In this document: positions 24,054 to 31,741 of the stretch, one piece after another
Layout: each line of letters starts with the position of its first letter
Position numbering within the stretch: position 1 is the first letter of the stretch
Assembly: GCA_016841265.1 (NCBI GenBank)
Contig: JAENZL010000022.1
Coordinates: 23,867 to 59,115 of the forward strand
DNA from: Methanobacteriota archaeon
GTDB taxonomy: Archaea; Halobacteriota; Methanosarcinia; Methanosarcinales; Methanosarcinaceae
Length of the DNA: 35,249 nucleotides
Direction: 5' to 3'
Made by a program: the position numbers and the translations under genes
Notes under the pieces: model-generated
Database searches by the model: none
Told to the model about the DNA's origin: nothing
Seen by the model: only the letters and a program-made list of their open reading frames with translations

Positions 24054-24853
24054 TCCGGGATTTTGAAATTAAGGAAAAAGCGAGGATTTTTGAGATTCCC
24101 GAATCCACCATAGAAAAAGATTATGCTCTCGGATGGATACTAAGATCCCTCTACCAGCAAACAGATGTACTTGTGCTTAAAGGTGGAACCGGAATACGCA
24201 AAGCATACATCGAAGATTTCCGTTTTTCCGAAGACCTTGACTTTACGGTTCTCGAACCTTATAGCGTGGAGAAACTTGAAAACATAATAAGAAATGCCCT
24301 ATCAAATGCAAATAAAGAGAGCGGGATCAACTTCAGTGATAGGATCAGGTCAAAAGAAAACATCAATGGTTACCAGATAGATGTGTATTTCAGGCTCCTT
24401 AGACAAAGCGGAACCAGCCCACTCAGGATCAAACTTGACATTACAAAATATGGAACCGAAAACCTTCTCCTGCCTCCCGTGAAAAGAAAACTCTTACATC
24501 TGTATTCAGACGAGTGTTCAGGGACTTTGCTGGTGTATTCAATGAATGAAATTGTGGCTGAGAAATTCCGCTCCCTATTTCAGCGCACCCGACCAAGGGA
24601 TCTTTATGATAGTTGGTATATCCCACAAAAGTTTGACATAAGTGATGCAGTAGAAATTTTTCCTCAAAAGTGCAGTACAAAGGATGTCAAACCAAACATA
24701 GAATCCCTTATTAAGCGAAAAGAAAACTTCGCTGGAGCCTGGAAAAGTTCACTTGGACATCAACTGAAAGACCTGCCTGATTTCGAACTGGTTTTTGGTG
24801 AAGTTGTCGAGTTTTTAAGAACTTTTGTCAACTCCTCAAATGATACAGATTAA
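24050..24853 (+). CDS. AbiEii nucleotidyltransferase toxin
   Basis: A 267-residue protein of the AbiEii/AbiGii nucleotidyltransferase fold. The conserved motifs are present: KGGTGIRKAYIEDFRFSEDL with the DLDF metal-binding pair near residues 63-66, LRIKLDITKY in the middle, and MNEIVAEKFRSLFQRTRPRD followed by LYDSWYI. These toxins transfer nucleotides to tRNA acceptor ends or other targets and stop growth; the preferred target here is unknown. The protein appears full length and its catalytic residues intact, so I infer a functional toxin. It directly follows the antitoxin gene. The GG-T-x-L-x-K motif has I in place of L (GTGIRKA), a mild variation. Confidence 0.9.
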   Translation: MIRDFEIKEKARIFEIPESTIEKDYALGWILRSLYQQTDVLVLKGGTGIRKAYIEDFRFSEDLDFTVLEPYSVEKLENIIRNALSNANKESGINFSDRIRSKENINGYQIDVYFRLLRQSGTSPLRIKLDITKYGTENLLLPPVKRKLLHLYSDECSGTLLVYSMNEIVAEKFRSLFQRTRPRDLYDSWYIPQKFDISDAVEIFPQKCSTKDVKPNIESLIKRKENFAGAWKSSLGHQLKDLPDFELVFGEVVEFLRTFVNSSNDTD

Positions 24854-25043
24854 ATTTTTAAGGTGATTCTGCCCATTATAACAAAATACATGAAAATAAA
24901 CAAAAATGATAATTTGTACGTATTAAAATAAACAAGTCAAAATTTACCTTCTTCCACTTTTTCCCTGACAAATAAACTCCCAGATAAACAACCCCAACAA
25001 TTCCCACATAAATTTCTATATAACCTCAATTCACACAGTGGCA

Positions 25044-26333
25044 CTATTTAGACCTTATTACTTTCTTACTTAATCCTCTCTTTTTCTTCACACCCCTCCA
25101 GTATCCCACTCCCACCAGCAGAAGCGGATAAACTACCCACCAGCTGAAACCCGAGACCAGGAAGGAAAGCGACACAAGCGAAAGCCCCGTAAAAACCCAC
25201 CGCTTCCACCCGGTTTCAAGCTTCCAGTACGAAAGCACCACAAAAGCGTAGAGGAAGACGAAGTTCTGGTTCACGATGAGCACCATGGCTGAAATCGGGA
25301 CTTTGAAAACGTAGGTCGCAGCGATCAGGATAAGGGAAACTGCATAAAGAACAAACAGAGCCGTGACCGGGATCGCCCTTCCTGAGAGCTTTCCCAGGGA
25401 TGCGGGGAAAATCCCCTCGTTTGCAGCGGAGTAAAGTAAACGGCTGGCTGTGAAATTCCAGGAACTTGCGTTTGCTACCAGGACGATTACGATCAGCAAA
25501 AGAAGCAGGTTCCCGCCCGGGGTTAGCTCAACCAGGCCTGCAAGGCCGGAAGCCCCTTTCAGAGAAACTCCGCTTACTTCAGCCCCGGCTGTCGTAAAGG
25601 CAAGCAGGAGGTAGATGAAGACCACCGCGGCAAAACTCAGCCAGTAGACCCTTGGCACGTTTTTTTCCGGGGATTCCAGTTCCCCGAGGGAGAAGGAAAA
25701 ACTGCCCCAGCCCAGGAAAGCCCAGAAGAGGAGCGCTGCGATTTTCCAGAGGTTTTCGAATTCCACGCTGCCTTCCCCGGAAAGAGTTTCAGGGAGGAGG
25801 GAGAGACCGGTGACAAAAAAGTCCAGGTTAAAAACGGAAATCACAAGGAGCAGAAGGACCAGGACCATCAGGGCTGCGTAGTTGACGAGCGAAACTGCCC
25901 GGACGCCTGCAAGGTTGAAAAGGGTCATTGTCGTTACAATGAGCACGGCGAGAAACGGAACGTAATCAAAGGGCAGGGAAAAGAGGCGCTGAACATACTC
26001 AGCCCCGATAAGAGTGAGAGCAGGGATTCCGGGAACCGAGCCAAAGACCAGGTAGGCAACTGCATAGCCGCCCCAGGGGCCGACTGCTGCTTCGGCGTAG
26101 CGGGCAAGGCCTGCACTTGTCGGGAATTTCAGGCCGAGGGTCGCAAAGATCCGGATCAAAGGAAAGACTGCCAGGGAAATCAAAATCCAGCCCAGAACAG
26201 CCTCATAGGGGTTCCCGATTTCCAGGACCAGGCCCGGGAGTCCGAGAAGTCCGGAGCCTATAATCATGGAAACTGCAAGGGCAGCTCCTCTCCATAGTGT
26301 TATTTCTTTTCCAAGCCCGGGAACGGACGTAAT
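25044..26333 (-). CDS. APC-family amino-acid permease 1 (non-standard start)
   Basis: A permease with 11-12 membrane segments. The first canonical ATG (26267) lies in the middle of membrane segment 1, so the product would lack half of it. The frame continues upstream and reads TSVPGLGKEITLWRG, equivalent to the starts of permeases 2 and 3 (MTELGKTITLWRG and MTELKKTVTLGRG). No ATG, GTG or TTG lies between the in-frame stop and 26267, but GGAGGT stands before ATT (26331-26333) and ACG (26328-26330). I therefore extend the gene to 26333. Segment 1 has the APC motif IIGSGLLGLPG; segment 6 reads LLFWAFLGWGSFSFSLGELE. Substrate is unknown. Either a real unusual start or a mutated start codon. Confidence 0.8.
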   Translation of the reverse strand: MTSVPGLGKEITLWRGAALAVSMIIGSGLLGLPGLVLEIGNPYEAVLGWILISLAVFPLIRIFATLGLKFPTSAGLARYAEAAVGPWGGYAVAYLVFGSVPGIPALTLIGAEYVQRLFSLPFDYVPFLAVLIVTTMTLFNLAGVRAVSLVNYAALMVLVLLLLVISVFNLDFFVTGLSLLPETLSGEGSVEFENLWKIAALLFWAFLGWGSFSFSLGELESPEKNVPRVYWLSFAAVVFIYLLLAFTTAGAEVSGVSLKGASGLAGLVELTPGGNLLLLLIVIVLVANASSWNFTASRLLYSAANEGIFPASLGKLSGRAIPVTALFVLYAVSLILIAATYVFKVPISAMVLIVNQNFVFLYAFVVLSYWKLETGWKRWVFTGLSLVSLSFLVSGFSWWVVYPLLLVGVGYWRGVKKKRGLSKKVIRSK

Positions 26334-26491
26334 CTGACCTCCTTTATCCCCTTTCCCGATTTACACCATGATTTTTGTTTTCAGGCCTTAAAACACTGAT
26401 GTTTGGGCTTTGTAGAAACCTTTTGTTCAGTTGTAATTCTCAGGTAAATTAGTGCATAAAATCAGTATGTAGGGTACTTTAAGCAGGTTAT

Positions 26492-26963
26492 TTCAGAGTA
26501 TCCGTTGAAAGGACCAAACTTCAAGCACTGAGAGAAGAGATTAAAAAACTAAAATAGGCAACCACAGAGAGACAAGCAATAAAAGACGAATTCAAGACCA
26601 TCATAGAAGAAGAAAACCGGTAAATTCAACACGTCGATGAAACATTAAACATAAGTTATTTAAGTTCACTGCATTATCACGATGTTGGCACGGTAATGTC
26701 ATATGACAGCGAAAATATGAAAGAGCACAGGAAAATCTGAAAACCGATCCCGATTACAGAGAAAAGTTTAAGGAAGCTACAAGCAACGGCAGACAGCAAA
26801 ATTTGAAAAACAGTAACAAGAAACGACACAGAAAATTCTTAAAACACTTGATGAAAAATTCAAATCAATTGCAACAGGGCAAAATCCGGGATATGAAAAT
26901 GAGGTTGTATATAAAACTCGATATGTACGAGACCTAAATCATATGTGCGGTGTAGGTGAATGA
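26492..26963 (+). pseudogene. Decayed coiled-coil gene
   Basis: The stretch reads as a coiled-coil-like protein with several stops and frame changes. The first frame gives VERTKLQALREEIKKLK, a stop, ATTERQAIKDEFKTIIEEEN and another stop; another frame continues KYERAQENLKTDPDYREKFK; the last one reads QETTQKILKTLDEKFKSIAT and ends GVGE before TGA 26961-26963. The matching charged style across frames indicates one decayed gene. Its family is not recognised. It lies between permease 1 and an AT-rich gene, in a region that may have been inserted. The rest of the spacer (26334-26491) shows nothing. Confidence 0.6.
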
Positions 26964-26977
26964 TTGTTTATTGTGGT

Positions 26978-28015
26978 TTAGAAATCATTCAAATTTTTAC
27001 CATTACCCACAGGACGCCTAGTATGATTATTATGATTATGTGTGAGAGCATCTTTATTCAAAATTTCTATTATTTCATAACTCGCAGTTAAACGCTCATT
27101 TTTGTGGGTTATCATCCTGTATCTTGCTTCCATTATCGTTCCCACACTGCTGATGATTATTTCTTTTCGCAAAACTTTATACAGAAAGTTTTCATCCAAT
27201 ATTTTTACAGGAAAGTCATCGGGTTTATTTTTTATTCGTGGAGAGTCAACAAAACTCAGACGCCATCCATTCTGTTTTCCCTCAAAATTAGATTGTGTGA
27301 TTAAAAAAGAGTCGATATCTTCTTTTTCGTCAATAATATCTGTGTCTATGAGATGGAAATAACTTCTTTCCTCTCTTAATATTTTTTCCTGCTCCTTTCT
27401 ATCCACTAAAAAAGTAATGTCTGACATCTCTTCATCTTCAAGTGGTGAAACTACATTCGCGAATGCTTGTTGCATTTTTTTATTTTCATATAATTTAACT
27501 ATATTAACATTTACTACTATTGGATTGTCGCAACCTTCCACTGTTATTTCACAATTATCCACATCCAGTGATTTTTTCGTGAGGATTTTTTTACCTTTTG
27601 TTTGTTTATATAACCAGATAAGTGTTTGATTTTTATCTTTTTTTACATTGTTATCACTTTTATCAGCATCACTTTTGTCAGCACCACGTTTACAAGCGAC
27701 CACAAAACCTAAGATTGCGGTAACATCTGCAATCGTTCCAATGTTACCGGAATTAAAAACAGTTTGAATGAGGTGTGGAATATTATAGAAAGATGTGATA
27801 TCAATAATGAAAGATCCAGGTCTAAAAGAACCACGCACTTTTATAGATATTTTTGTATCAGAACTATTAAGAATTGAATTCGCCGTTTCTATTGCATTAG
27901 ACAACCCCAACAAAGAAGTTGCAACTGCATTAGCATCCATTTCGTTTGATTCAACGGCTTTACCGTTATATTTTACCGAAAAATCGATTAATTCTGACTT
28001 TTTTGAATCTTCCAT
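26978..28015 (-). CDS. AT-rich protein of unknown function
   Basis: A 345-residue soluble protein. It begins with a globular region (IDFSVKYNGKAVESNEMDAN, then AVATSLLGLSNAIETANSIL, then IKVRGSFRPGSFIIDITSF), followed by one hydrophobic helix (about 90-108), a lysine/aspartate-rich linker and a beta-rich C-terminal half. The opening part resembles a scattered family of hypothetical proteins of bacteria and phages (the FRPGSF motif after a helix), but I cannot name its function. It is visibly more AT-rich than the permeases around it, a sign of transfer. It is flanked by a decayed gene and a structured element and interrupts the permease array. ATG at 28013-28015; no strong ribosome binding site is seen. 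Confidence 0.75.
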   Translation of the reverse strand: MEDSKKSELIDFSVKYNGKAVESNEMDANAVATSLLGLSNAIETANSILNSSDTKISIKVRGSFRPGSFIIDITSFYNIPHLIQTVFNSGNIGTIADVTAILGFVVACKRGADKSDADKSDNNVKKDKNQTLIWLYKQTKGKKILTKKSLDVDNCEITVEGCDNPIVVNVNIVKLYENKKMQQAFANVVSPLEDEEMSDITFLVDRKEQEKILREERSYFHLIDTDIIDEKEDIDSFLITQSNFEGKQNGWRLSFVDSPRIKNKPDDFPVKILDENFLYKVLRKEIIISSVGTIMEARYRMITHKNERLTASYEIIEILNKDALTHNHNNHTRRPVGNGKNLNDF

Positions 28016-28267
28016 TACTTCTTAAAAATCATTGTGATCTATATTAAACTTTGGATTTTGTTCCAAATAATGTATAATCAGCGTTGAGGACACATCGAAG
28101 TAGTTTAACTATTAAATTTAAGTTAATGTAATGGCTTTCATGAAGGCTTTGCTTTCAGTACCGCTTTTTTCTCAACCACACACCAAAAGAATTGAGACGA
28201 AAAGTATATCGTGCCGTTAGACGCAATATACTTTGGAATTATTTATTCTCAGTTGTTATGGAAAAAG

Positions 28268-28361
28268 CCGCTTTCTTCGAAAGCGGTGAGGGCCCCGGAC
28301 ACGATATGAAGATCAAAACCTGACTTGAAATTAAATTTAAGCCAGGTCACAAAGCGGGGCC
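28268..28361 (+). ncRNA. Structured element, copy 2
   Basis: Hairpin CCGCTTTC-TTC-GAAAGCGG (28268-28286), GTGAG, then long-range stem GGCCCCG (28291-28297) with CGGGGCC (28355-28361). A middle helix ACCTGACTT/AAGCCAGGT (28318-28326, 28339-28347) has one mismatch. It matches the copy at 22203-22308 in plan and in the linker GCGGTGAGGGCCC; the stem bases differ but pairing is kept. The remaining 28016-28435 spacer holds no gene. Confidence 0.55.
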
Positions 28362-28435
28362 ATTTTGAGCAACATAACAGGATTTGTAGGGAGGCGATGT
28401 TTGGCTTTTAAGTTGCCTCTTCCGGTCAGTAGCAT

Positions 28436-29842
28436 TCAGTGCTGAAGCCCAACCGGCAGCTCACTTTCATCAGAGCTAACCACGTACTGCTTTTCTTTCC
28501 CAAGCAGCTTCCCCTTTTCGGAAACGGTCCACCTGTAGTATCCGAGCCCTATCAGGAAAATGGGGTAGACAATTTCCCAGGTGAAGCCCGAAACCAGAAA
28601 GGCAAGGGAAGCAAGGGAAAGCGCTGAAAAGACCCATTTCTGCCAGCCGGTTTCGGTTTTCCAGTAGGCAAGGATGATGAAGGCATAGAGGAAGACGAAG
28701 TTCTGGTTTACCAGCAGGATCAGGTCCGAGACCGAGATCCTGAAGACGTAAGCGGCCAGGACCAGGGCAAAAGATGAGACAAAAAGGACTGCAAGGGCGG
28801 GCACAGGGATGCCACGCACGGACAGTTTTCCCAGGCTTGCAGGGAAGATTCCGGTCCTGCCTCCGGAAAAGATCAGGCGGCTGGCGGTAAAGTTCCAGGA
28901 GCAGGCGTTTGCTGCGACCACTATGACCATGAACCAGACCAGAAGGTCTCCGCCCGGGGTGAAACGGACAAGGCCTGAAAGCCCGGCTGCGCCCTGGAGA
29001 GGGACTCCTGCTGCCTTGGCCCCCGCACTGATGAAGGCCAGGAGGAGGTAGATCGAGACCACCAGGACAAAGCTCAGCCAGTAGAGGCGGGGGACGTTTT
29101 TCTCAGGGTCCTTGATTTCCCCCAGGGAAAAGGAGAGGTTTTCCCAGCCCAGAAAAGCCCAGAAAAGGAGGGCTGCAATGCTCCAGAGGTGCTTCGGGTC
29201 CACGCTTGCTCCCACACCTGTACCTGCACCCGCAGTCGCACCCACACCTGTACCCATACCCGCAAATACACCCGCGCTCCCGTTCAAGCTCACTTTCAGA
29301 GCTTCCAGGGCAATTTCGAGCCCTGCAGAGAAAAAGTTCAGGTTGAAGAGGACAAGCAGGCCGATCAGCAGGAAGAGCACGGCCAGGGCTGCAAAGTTGA
29401 TAAGGGAAATGGCCCTTATGCCAGCCAGGTTTGAAAGGGTCATCAGGATTATGAGGAGGATTGCAAAAAAGGCAATACCCAGCTCCGAAAGGGGTATTAG
29501 CTGCCGTACGTATTCAGCCCCCACCAGGGCAACGGCGGGGAGTCCGAAGAGGAATGAGCCTGCGACCAGATAGGAAACCGCATACCCACCCCAGGGGCCG
29601 ACGGCTTCTTCGGCATAACGGGCAAGCCCGGCGGTGGAGGGGAATTTCAGGCCCAGGCGGGCGCAGATATGAATAAGGGGCAAGGCGACAAGAGAGATAA
29701 GCAGCCAGCCAAGGACTGCCTCATAGACATTTCCGGCATCAAGGGCCAGGCCGGGGAGCGCAAGGATGCCTGTTCCGATAAGCATGCAGATTGCAAGCCC
29801 GAGGCCCCGCCAGAGGGTTATTGTTTTTCCGAGTTCGGTCAT
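28436..29842 (-). CDS. APC-family amino-acid permease 2
   Basis: A 468-residue permease counted from ATG 29842; an ATG at 29872 would add ten residues (MKCEMYGDEK) not found in the sister proteins. About 12 membrane segments. Segment 1 carries LAICMLIGTGILALPGLAL, segment 6 ALLFWAFLGWENLSFSLGEI, as in the two neighbours. The loop before segment 6 is expanded with glycine/alanine/threonine repeats (GMGTGVGATAGAGTGVGAS) absent from the others; the DNA there repeats CCCACACCTGTACC at 29211 and 29241. Transport substrate is unknown, probably amino acids or related amines driven by ion gradients. Downstream of permease 3 by about 100 bases; the two may be co-transcribed. Confidence 0.88.
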   Translation of the reverse strand: MTELGKTITLWRGLGLAICMLIGTGILALPGLALDAGNVYEAVLGWLLISLVALPLIHICARLGLKFPSTAGLARYAEEAVGPWGGYAVSYLVAGSFLFGLPAVALVGAEYVRQLIPLSELGIAFFAILLIILMTLSNLAGIRAISLINFAALAVLFLLIGLLVLFNLNFFSAGLEIALEALKVSLNGSAGVFAGMGTGVGATAGAGTGVGASVDPKHLWSIAALLFWAFLGWENLSFSLGEIKDPEKNVPRLYWLSFVLVVSIYLLLAFISAGAKAAGVPLQGAAGLSGLVRFTPGGDLLVWFMVIVVAANACSWNFTASRLIFSGGRTGIFPASLGKLSVRGIPVPALAVLFVSSFALVLAAYVFRISVSDLILLVNQNFVFLYAFIILAYWKTETGWQKWVFSALSLASLAFLVSGFTWEIVYPIFLIGLGYYRWTVSEKGKLLGKEKQYVVSSDESELPVGLQH

Positions 29843-29943
29843 TTTTTCGTCGCCGTACATTTCACATTTCAATATATATTCTTTGGCCGGCTGAAATCAA
29901 GCATTATTTCCACTGGAAATCCATCAACGCATTGATAGGAACA

Positions 29944-31272
29944 TCAGGCAACACATCTCTCCTTTTCACGGTTTTCCCTTTCACGTTTTTGACGCCTGTT
30001 TTTCCTGATGAAACCGTAATAGCCAAGCCCGGTAAGGGCCACGGAATAGAGGATCTTCCAGGTAAAGCCTGAGACCAGGAAGGAGAGGGAGATCAGGGAA
30101 AGGGCTGAGTAGACCCAGCGTCTCCATCCGGTTTCGATCTTCCAGAAGGAAAGGAGGATGAAGCCGTAGAGGAAAAGAAAGTTCTGGTTTACGAGCATGA
30201 TCAGGGAAGAAATCGGGACCTTAAACAGCCAAGTTCCCAGGATCACCAGTACGAAGATTACGTACATGCTCAGAATGCTTGCAAGGGGCTGCCCGTGTTT
30301 TGAAAGCTTCCCGAGGTATGCGGGCAGCACTTTTTCTTTCCCGGCGGCGTAGAGGAGGCGGCTGGAGGCAAAGTTCCAGCAGGTCACGTTTGCCAGGATC
30401 ACGATTCCCATCAGCCAGATCAGCAGGTTCCCAGGAGGCGTGAATTTTACCAGTTCCACGAGTCCGGACGCTCCTGCAAGAGGGACTCCACTCGCATCCG
30501 CCCCAATACTCGTTATGGCCAGCATCAGGTAGATGAAGATTGTAAGGACAAAACTCAGCCAGAAAACCCGGGGCACGTTCTTTTTCGGATCCTGGAGCTC
30601 CCCGAGCCCGAAAGACATGTTTTCCCAGCCCAGGAAAGCCCAGAAGAGGAGAGCTGAGATTTTCCAGACATTATAAGGGTCAAGGGTTTCAAAATCCCCT
30701 CCTGCAATTGCGGATACACCTTCGGAAAGGGCTTCCATGGAAAATCCTACACCTGAGGCAAAGAATTCGAAGTTAAAGTAAGTAAGGGCTGCAATCAGGA
30801 AGAGGAGCACAACTACGGCTGCGTAATTGAAGAGCGAGACAAGCCTGACCCCGGCTATCGTGATGAGAGCCATGGCTGTGACTATAAGAATTGCAAGCAG
30901 GTAAACCCCGGATGGGGGAAGGTCAAAGAGGTGCTGCAGGTATTCCCCGCCGATAAGAGCTACCATAGGCTCTCCAAGCATAAAAGAGCCGCAAACGAGG
31001 GCTGTTACCGCATACCCTCCCCATTCTCCAACAGCTTCCCTGGCATAAAGGGAAATCCCTCCCGAGTACGGAAACTTCACCCCGAGCCTGGCACATATCT
31101 GGATCAGGGGCATTGTTGCGAGGATGATCAGGAGCCAGCCGTAGACCACTTCCTGCACTGTCCCGACGTCCGCCACAAGGCCCGGAAGGCCCAGCAGCCC
31201 GGAACCTATGACCATCAGCATGGCGAGCACCACACCGCGTCCGAGAGTTACTGTTTTTTTAAGTTCGGTCAT
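29944..31272 (-). CDS. APC-family amino-acid permease 3
   Basis: A 442-residue permease with about 12 membrane segments. ATG 31270-31272 has AAGGGATG before it. Segment 1 MLMVIGSGLLGLPGLVADVG and segment 6 LLFWAFLGWENMSFGLGEL are shared with its two neighbours. It ends in a lysine/arginine-rich tail (RKNRRQKRERENREKERC). Three similar permeases in a row indicate duplication within this lineage; their substrates may have diverged. It would be the first gene transcribed of the 2/3 pair. The spacer upstream holds a long inverted repeat and a 13-bp minisatellite. Confidence 0.9.
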   Translation of the reverse strand: MTELKKTVTLGRGVVLAMLMVIGSGLLGLPGLVADVGTVQEVVYGWLLIILATMPLIQICARLGVKFPYSGGISLYAREAVGEWGGYAVTALVCGSFMLGEPMVALIGGEYLQHLFDLPPSGVYLLAILIVTAMALITIAGVRLVSLFNYAAVVVLLFLIAALTYFNFEFFASGVGFSMEALSEGVSAIAGGDFETLDPYNVWKISALLFWAFLGWENMSFGLGELQDPKKNVPRVFWLSFVLTIFIYLMLAITSIGADASGVPLAGASGLVELVKFTPPGNLLIWLMGIVILANVTCWNFASSRLLYAAGKEKVLPAYLGKLSKHGQPLASILSMYVIFVLVILGTWLFKVPISSLIMLVNQNFLFLYGFILLSFWKIETGWRRWVYSALSLISLSFLVSGFTWKILYSVALTGLGYYGFIRKNRRQKRERENREKERCVA

Positions 31273-31365
31273 TTTTCATCCCTTCAGAATCAATAAAGCC
31301 ATGAAAGTTGATTGATAAATATAGTCAAAGACCTAAATTCCTTCACCAATATCAAGTGAAAGTTT

Positions 31366-31443
31366 AACCACGGAAAGCACGGAAAGCACGGAATAAGGAA
31401 GTAGAGGCACAATCCTTCCGTGCTTTCGGTGTCTTCCGTGGTT
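31366..31443. repeat. 28-bp inverted repeat, AACCACGGAA family
   Basis: Arms 31366-31393 and 31416-31443 match in 25 of 28 positions around a 22-base loop, starting AACCACGGAA and ending TTCCGTGGTT. The left arm itself repeats GGAAAGCAC. This CACGGAA-type sequence is, as far as I know, found as dispersed repeats in many archaeal and bacterial genomes. It lies in the 455-base spacer between permease 3 and the MFS gene, in which I see no gene. Confidence 0.85.
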
Positions 31444-31650
31444 ATAAAGTAAGTGAAAATATTTACATTCGAGACTATAGTTAGAGCTAATCGCTAAATC
31501 ATGGAATACGGATAGAAACAGTCCACATGCCTTCCAGCTCTATAACTTTTGCGCTTTTTTACTGGCAGCCGGGTAAATTTATTCAAAAAAATTAGACACT
31601 AAAAGGAGGGCTAAACACCTGCCCTCAATGCGTCCTCAAATCAGAATTTC

Positions 31651-31741
31651 CAATGCCTGCTCTCAATGCCTGCTCTCAATGCCTGCTCTCAATGCCTGCT
31701 CTCAATGCCTGCTCTCAATGCCTGTCCTCAATGCCTGAGCT
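31651..31741. repeat. 13-bp tandem repeat, 7 units, containing a stop codon
   Basis: Seven units of CAATGCCTGCTCT at 13-bp spacing; the last two vary (CAATGCCTGTCCT, CAATGCCTGAGCT). The MFS gene's stop (31728-31730, minus strand) lies at the junction, so the last codons of the protein (LRH) are made by the repeat. Not CRISPR: no spacers. Confidence 0.95.

Noticed and set aside
21896-26418. Shared 13-mer GGCTTTGTAGAAA at 21896 and 26406
   Set aside because: A single 13-base match in 35 kb of AT-biased DNA is expected by chance; the flanks do not match.
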